Shown here in pieces: positions 59,580 through 64,000 of a stretch of DNA of 64,000 nt. The DNA comes from Cunninghamia lanceolata (lineage: Eukaryota > Streptophyta > Pinopsida > Cupressales > Cupressaceae). Numbering within the stretch: the stretch's first letter is position 1; every line of letters starts with the position of its first letter. Location of the stretch: positions 31,436,501 to 31,500,500 of the forward strand of contig BSBN01000213.1 of the NCBI GenBank assembly GCA_027924645.1, in the 5' to 3' direction. The position numbers and the translations under genes are program-made. The notes beneath the pieces are model-generated. The model had not been told where the DNA came from. It worked only from the letters and a program-made list of their open reading frames with translations, and ran no database searches.

Positions 59580-60723
59580 AATTACCAAGATGTTTTCTTC
59601 CTTTTTTCCAAATCCAATAGAGGTCCTACACAATGAGAATGGAAAAACAAAAAGTAATAGTTGTTTAATGATTGGGTCATTCTTCTCACTTCATGTGTGG
59701 AAAATAGAGGAAAACACTTTAAAAAACAAAAAAGAATGAATGCAAAAAATATCGAGCAGAGTAAAGATGGATGACAACTAGTTGACAGACAGTCTCTCAA
59801 GAAACTCCTTATATTGTGTGTGGGCTCATCCTTGAAGATCATAATCTAAGGTTGGTCTTAATGACACAAACTTATGACCATGCTCCAATGAACTGACCAA
59901 ACAGGTAAGGCATGCTTGACAAACTGAGTTCTGGATCCATTCTAGAGTATCTACAAGTAGTACAAGAAAACTCAACCCGGGTATTCCATTGAGATGTTTA
60001 GAACATGTGAGCTAAACATACATGGCTTCATATTCAGAAGAGTAAGTTATCCAGAAGCATAAGAGAAAATATCGTCAAGCATTCATTAGTTAAGAATAGC
60101 ATGCACTGATTGTGAAATACAGGACAGAGTACAGACTACTACTTAATATTTGTCTAGCAATGTAAGGTTAAGATGGTAGTTACAAAAGATATGCAGTAGA
60201 ACATGGAGGGGTAAAGAAAAGCATTTCATAGATTAGAGCTGTGGCAGAGGTACAATATTTTCTGCTACTTTTTGCCATTAGCATTGTTAGTGTTTTGAAC
60301 AGCCCTACTTTGCCATAGGCAAAAATTATTGTTTAGGAGTGGAGAATTACTATTTGAAAATTGACACCTCGGTGAACTCTTGCCATGAAGATGTGAGGCC
60401 TTTTGACAAAATCAAAACTTGATTTTTTACCAAATACTAATCTCTTCCTTTCTTGCCAGTATAAATGCTCAAATCTCAGTTTTGTACCATTTATTAATCT
60501 CTTCTTTCTTGCAGTATTAACCCCAAATAAATATTCTTCATCTGTGACAAGCCAGAGAGATGAGGTCCATTTCCATTTTGTTTTTAACCTAGTATACACA
60601 AAAAAGGAGGAATATCTATTGGCATAGTGGAGCATGCAAAATAATTCAACAATCACCCTTTCTAAAAGATCATTATTATTATATCATAATATATACTTCT
60701 GTGGCTGCTGAGAAAAATCAAAC
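59580..60723 (-). other. Presumed intron of the arabinofuranosidase gene
   Basis: This lies between the X insertion and the last visible GH51 exon. No exon resembling the C-terminal GH51 part is recognisable on the minus strand, and the minus ORF 60333-60656 matches nothing I know. No other element boundary is seen. Confidence 0.5.
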
Positions 60724-60922
60724 CTTTACTCTGATGTACTCATCTTTACTCTCTGAGCTGTTCCACCTTATTGCAGAAGCAACCAATCCAGATGAAGCAT
60801 TTCCTTGAATTGAAACAGGAAGAAGTGTAGCACCACTCGACTCCTTGAAGAAATGTTGTACCCAATAGCTCGGAGTTCCATATTGCTGCCATGAATCGAA
60901 TACAATAGCATCTGGGTTCCAT
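60724..60922 (-). CDS. GH51 exon (e), 199 bp
   Basis: Acceptor acacag, donor GTTTGA. It completes Arg, then reads WNPDAIVFDSWQQYGTPSYW to DEYIRVK and ends in phase 0. The next exon (family sequence VNFG-like) is not seen before element X. Confidence 0.9.
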
Positions 60923-61410
60923 CTGTGTCCATGTTCATACTTGTATAAATTAAACCCCCATAAAGTCAACAGAAAATATGACAGGTGACTTTACGGATCA
61001 ATAAAATTAAAATACAAATAACTAGAATAAAAAGAAGCAAACAATAATGCAAATGACAAGAAAAAAAGGTAACAGAATTAAAATACCAAAAAAAGGATTT
61101 CTATAATAACTAAGGAAAAAACCTGCGGTCATTGGTGTTGACAAATAGTGGTGCATAGCTTGCCATCTCCACAACATCACTGCTAGGACCAGTAGAACAG
61201 TCAGATAAATATTCATTTTGTTATCAAAAATCTCATTAACATTCTGCCAAGCAATATCCATAGCCTTCCTACAAATATCACTATAAGATGTCAAAGTTCC
61301 TTCTAATCTTAATGCTCTGATTCACAACTATTTAAGGTTTATACGCACTCTTATGAGATTTTTATGTTTGTGTCAATCTAAGGGTGCTCCATGAATGAAC
61401 CTATTGAGAA

Positions 61411-61496
<86 letters not shown>

Positions 61497-62208
61497 TAAA
61501 TGATTAAACCAGTCATAAACTCTAAAAGAAAAGAGAAAACAAAAATACTGTGATTAATATTTTATTCTTCCTCTAGCAACTCAATAACTAGCCGAAATCA
61601 AGCAACACAAAGATTGCATTCAACATAGAACTTTGTTTCAAGCTTCAACTGCAATGAAATTGATGTAACAAGAAGATACGGGAACAGGGACCTGTTTGTT
61701 TCTAATCCAATAAGAAAACCAGCTGTTCCTAGTGCTGCTAATAAACTGCCTTTTCCAGCATCTTTTCCAGTCACAGCATATTCACTCACAAAGGCCTAAA
61801 ATATATGTCAGTCATCAAATAAATATAACTCCAGGAGAGAAATGCAGCATCAACTGGGAAAATAGTATTATAATACCTTTGGTCCTGTTCGTGTTGTATG
61901 ATCAAATTTATGGGCCATAGAAAACATGTTGCTCGCTGATGTATAGATCTGTCAAAAAATTAAAAAAATTAAGGTTGGGTTTCTTCTCAGTTCAGTAAGA
62001 GGCAAAAATTACCAATACATGATCCCAAAACAAAACAAAAACTGGTTTCAAATAAGCTTTATATAAAAACTTGCTCAGACTGCACTTACATGAAAATCAT
62101 ACATGTCTGCAGGATGATCAAGTGGTTGAGAAGATCCATCACAGTTGGAGATAATTTTGATATCAGGATAAAACATTCTTATTGCATAGTAAAATTTCAT
62201 ATAATTTC
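60724..62208 (-). CDS. Alpha-L-arabinofuranosidase (GH51), five internal exons; 5' and 3' parts not in window
   Basis: Five minus-strand exons join in phase: 62090-62208, 61877-61948, 61692-61795, 61123-61179 and 60724-60922. They encode about 183 residues matching plant ASD1-type GH51 enzymes, which remove arabinose from arabinan and arabinoxylan in the cell wall. Landmarks are YPDIKIISNCDGSS, HPADMYDFH, IYTSASNMFSM, FVSEYAVTGKDAG (its Glu probably corresponds to the family nucleophile), SYAPLFVNTNDRRWNPDAIVF and YGTPSYWVQ. All introns have GT...AG ends and no stop interrupts the frame. Upstream exons (signal peptide, Asn-Glu acid/base) and downstream exons are absent here. Element X (ends 59579) and a Gypsy gag (from about 62640) flank it, so it is either a gene with very large introns or a truncated copy. 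Confidence 0.88.
61123..61179 (-). CDS. GH51 exon (d), 57 bp
   Basis: Acceptor tagcag, donor GTTTTT. It completes Ser, then reads DVVEMASYAPLFVNTNDR and ends with two bases of a split Arg codon. The acceptor choice is set by reading phase. Confidence 0.9.
61413..61494. repeat. (AT)n microsatellite, about 82 bp
   Basis: About 41 AT dinucleotides lie in the intron between GH51 exons (d) and (c). Length is likely polymorphic. Confidence 0.97.
61692..61795 (-). CDS. GH51 exon (c), 104 bp, with the SEYA catalytic motif
   Basis: Acceptor ttttag, donor GTCCCT. It reads AFVSEYAVTGKDAGKG to FLIGLETN and ends with two bases of a split Ser codon. Confidence 0.92.
61877..61948 (-). CDS. GH51 exon (b), 72 bp
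   Basis: Acceptor gacag, donor GTATTA. Exactly 24 codons, from IYTSASNMF to HTTRTGPK. Confidence 0.9.
62090..62208 (-). CDS. GH51 exon (a), 119 bp
   Basis: The acceptor is ccccag at 62209-62214 and the donor GTAAGT (62084-62089). It starts with two bases completing a codon, then reads NYMKFYYAIRMFYPDIKI and ends at DMYDFH in phase 0. Confidence 0.9.
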
Positions 62209-62640
62209 CTGGGGAATAAATGACAAGAATGAGTAAAACCCAATACCTGATAGTACATACAACATTTTACTCTGGACAGCAAGCAAAATTGGAGAAGACA
62301 TCAGCATAGCATGCTTTAAACTCAGAAACAATAATGAACTCAGGACAATCACAGAAAAACTTATGAAAGGAAGAAGGATAACTGAACCCCCCAACAAAAT
62401 ATTTATTAATTATATTCTCAACCTTAATTCCAGAATAAAATGTTACTCATACAAAAGACTCCAACCAGGGTTCTAAAACTCTGACAAGTACTCACCAGAC
62501 TTGCCAGAACTCGCAAGTTTTTCAGTTTGGCAAGTAAGTTTACTTGGCAAGACTTGCTCAGACCCGACAAGTCCAACAAAAAGACTAGGCCAACTCCAAA
62601 ACAAAAAAAAAAAATTGAATAAAACCCTAAAAATCTGTGT
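62209..62640. other. Intron sequence with a possible DNA-transposon end
   Basis: No upstream GH51 exon is visible. From about 62466 (CAGGGTTCTAAAACTCTGAC) the sequence contains repeated short words (ACTTGGCAAG / CTTGCCA on both strands) of the kind found near hAT ends. No partner terminus is in the window, so this is only suggestive. Confidence 0.3.
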
Positions 62641-62696
62641 TTGATTGTCATTCTTGTCTTTAGAAATTTGAATCTTGTTGGTTTACAACCTGTCTT

Positions 62697-64000
62697 TAAA
62701 ACTGGCTACTAAGAGATCTACACGAGGAGATAGAAAGAAAGGTATTTCTGACTCTGACTTTGATTTATTGCAAGCTTTAAATTTCTCTACCTTTCCATCA
62801 ACTCGTAGAACAAAGTCTGCTAGTAGACCATCTTCCCCTCCTCCTATCAAAGATACATCAAGTCCTTCTTGTCAAGCTCTTGTACTGCACGGAACCGTTT
62901 TGCCTTTACATATCAATTTTCCTGTCGATATGGCTCAACCTCAACTTGTCCCATGGGAAGCTGCTATAGGCCCTTTGAACTTAGGAGTACAGTTACATGA
63001 TTTACCAAGGGAATCTGGGAAAATATTGCCTAAGTTGAGGAGATGGCAAGGTTACCCCAAATGAGCACTTAAATGCCTTCTTTGCAGCCTGTTCTATTTT
63101 AGGCGTACAACATGAAGATGTTTTCAGGTTATTTGTGGAATCCTTAGCTGATACTGCAACTGAATGGTTTAACCATTTGCCTCCTGCGTCAATAAACAAT
63201 TCGGCGGCCATGAGGACCCAATTTGAAAATAGGTTCAAAACAGCAGAAAATGAGCATACTCTCTTGGCTCAGTTATCATCATTAAAGAAAGAGATACATG
63301 AACCTATTTGGGAATTTGTAGCCAAATTCAAAAAAATAGTAAACAGGATCCCTGGAAATATGAGAGCTGGAGATGTTCTTTTGAAATGTTTCTTTATCAA
63401 TACTCTTCCTCCAAATGTTAGCTTCTCTATCAAGAGGGAAGGTGCAGCTGACTTGGCAGCAACACAAGAATGTTTTGTTTCAATAGAAGATGATCTCATA
63501 ACAGCTGGCAAATGGAAAAAGGAGTTACAAATTGGTAAACCTCAAGCTAGTAACTCAACAGATCTTGTCATCCAGTGTTTGGCTAATGATATTATCACTT
63601 TGAAAAGGCAAATGTCAAAGGGACCTCAACAGTCGTTCTATCATGATATACCTAGAAGAGACTATGGTCAACAAAGCAATCATAATAGGCCTTACACTTT
63701 GACTGGTCCTGCTCAAAGGCTTGCTATTGAGGGTGCTCCGTCAACTAGCAAAGGAAATCATATGATCTGTAATTTTCATCTCACCACTGACCACGATGGT
63801 GCTTTTTGTCCTGAGATGACAAGATTTATGTAGATGATGTCCATGAATGAACACATTGAAGAACCTTATGTTGAAGAGGATCCTATCCCTTAACCTGGAA
63901 ATGCTAGTGTAAATTATTTTGCATATGAATCAGATTCAGACTAAGGGGATAACATATATACCAAGCTGGATGGTACCAACTGTGTTGTCTTTACTAGGAA
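62697..64000 (+). pseudogene. Gypsy gag of another element (Retrotrans_gag type), runs off the window
   Basis: The frame begins near ATKRSTRGDRKKG and after a frameshift near 63035 enters the capsid domain (VTPNEHLNAFFAACSILGV; LFVESLADTATEWFNHLP; FENRFKTAENEHTLLAQL). It ends with a Cys/His cluster CNFHLTTDHDGAFCPEM (about 63765-63815). This gag differs from that of gypsy-1/2/3 and lacks their CCHC knuckle, so it is a different Gypsy lineage. Stops follow at 63831 and 63892. Protease and RT would lie to the right. Confidence 0.85.

Noticed and set aside
60333..60656. Additional GH51 exon or separate gene on the minus strand
   Set aside because: The translation lacks GH51 C-terminal motifs or splice signals in phase, and it lies where intron is expected.

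Overview
The window is plant nuclear DNA from a large, repeat-rich genome. A conifer or other gymnosperm is my best guess, but that is inference: no diagnostic gene names a taxon. About 95% of it is retrotransposon and DNA-transposon sequence. The only recognisable host gene is a set of five minus-strand exons of a plant GH51 alpha-L-arabinofuranosidase (60724-62208), with clean GT/AG splice sites and an open, phase-consistent reading frame. No rRNA, tRNA or CRISPR is present.

Everything from base 1 to 59579 can be read as one nested retrotransposon locus, resolved by paired target-site duplications (TSDs). The outer element, called X here, is a plus-strand non-autonomous LTR element. Its 5' LTR ends at 15172, its internal part runs 15173-22984 and its 3' LTR ends at 59579. 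Its 5' LTR holds LTR A (minus, to 11720) and solo LTR D (12753-14350, TSD ATCAC). Its internal part holds solo LTRs F (16751-17553, AACAA), G (19142-21239, minus, ATGGA) and B (21301-22919, AGTTG). Its 3' LTR holds two chromodomain Gypsy elements: gypsy-2 (23111-30512, TTAAA) and gypsy-3 (31896-59001, TGGTA).

Gypsy-3 is itself interrupted by solo LTR C (36458-38260) and by solo LTR H (39663-56568). H holds LTR E (41280-43911), which carries a small hAT-like element (41487-42327, 8-bp TSD). H also holds a 12-kb hAT transposon (44258-56455, TSD CAAAATAC). That hAT is split by an 8-kb block with a 1073-codon orphan ORF and a 3-kb tandem array of about 218-bp units. On the left, A is interrupted by a minus-strand LTR element that carries a PDS5-like cohesin-regulator gene fragment (6858-8567). 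That element is interrupted by a Copia element (to 5241), and the Copia by gypsy-1 (to 1842).

Almost all coding regions are decayed by stops and frameshifts. Many of the stops look like CAG/CAA/CGA to TAG/TAA/TGA or TGG to TAG changes, as expected from long-term cytosine methylation. To the right of X come the GH51 exons, and from about 62640 the gag of another Gypsy element runs off the window. X therefore appears to sit in an intron, or in the truncated 3' end, of the arabinofuranosidase gene.

The most unusual items are: the captured PDS5 fragment; arrays of hairpins whose stems change sequence while staying complementary (solo LTRs D and C); the orphan ORF with its GC-hairpin satellite; a 319-bp duplication around LTR E; and a 772-bp duplication inside the hAT transposase.
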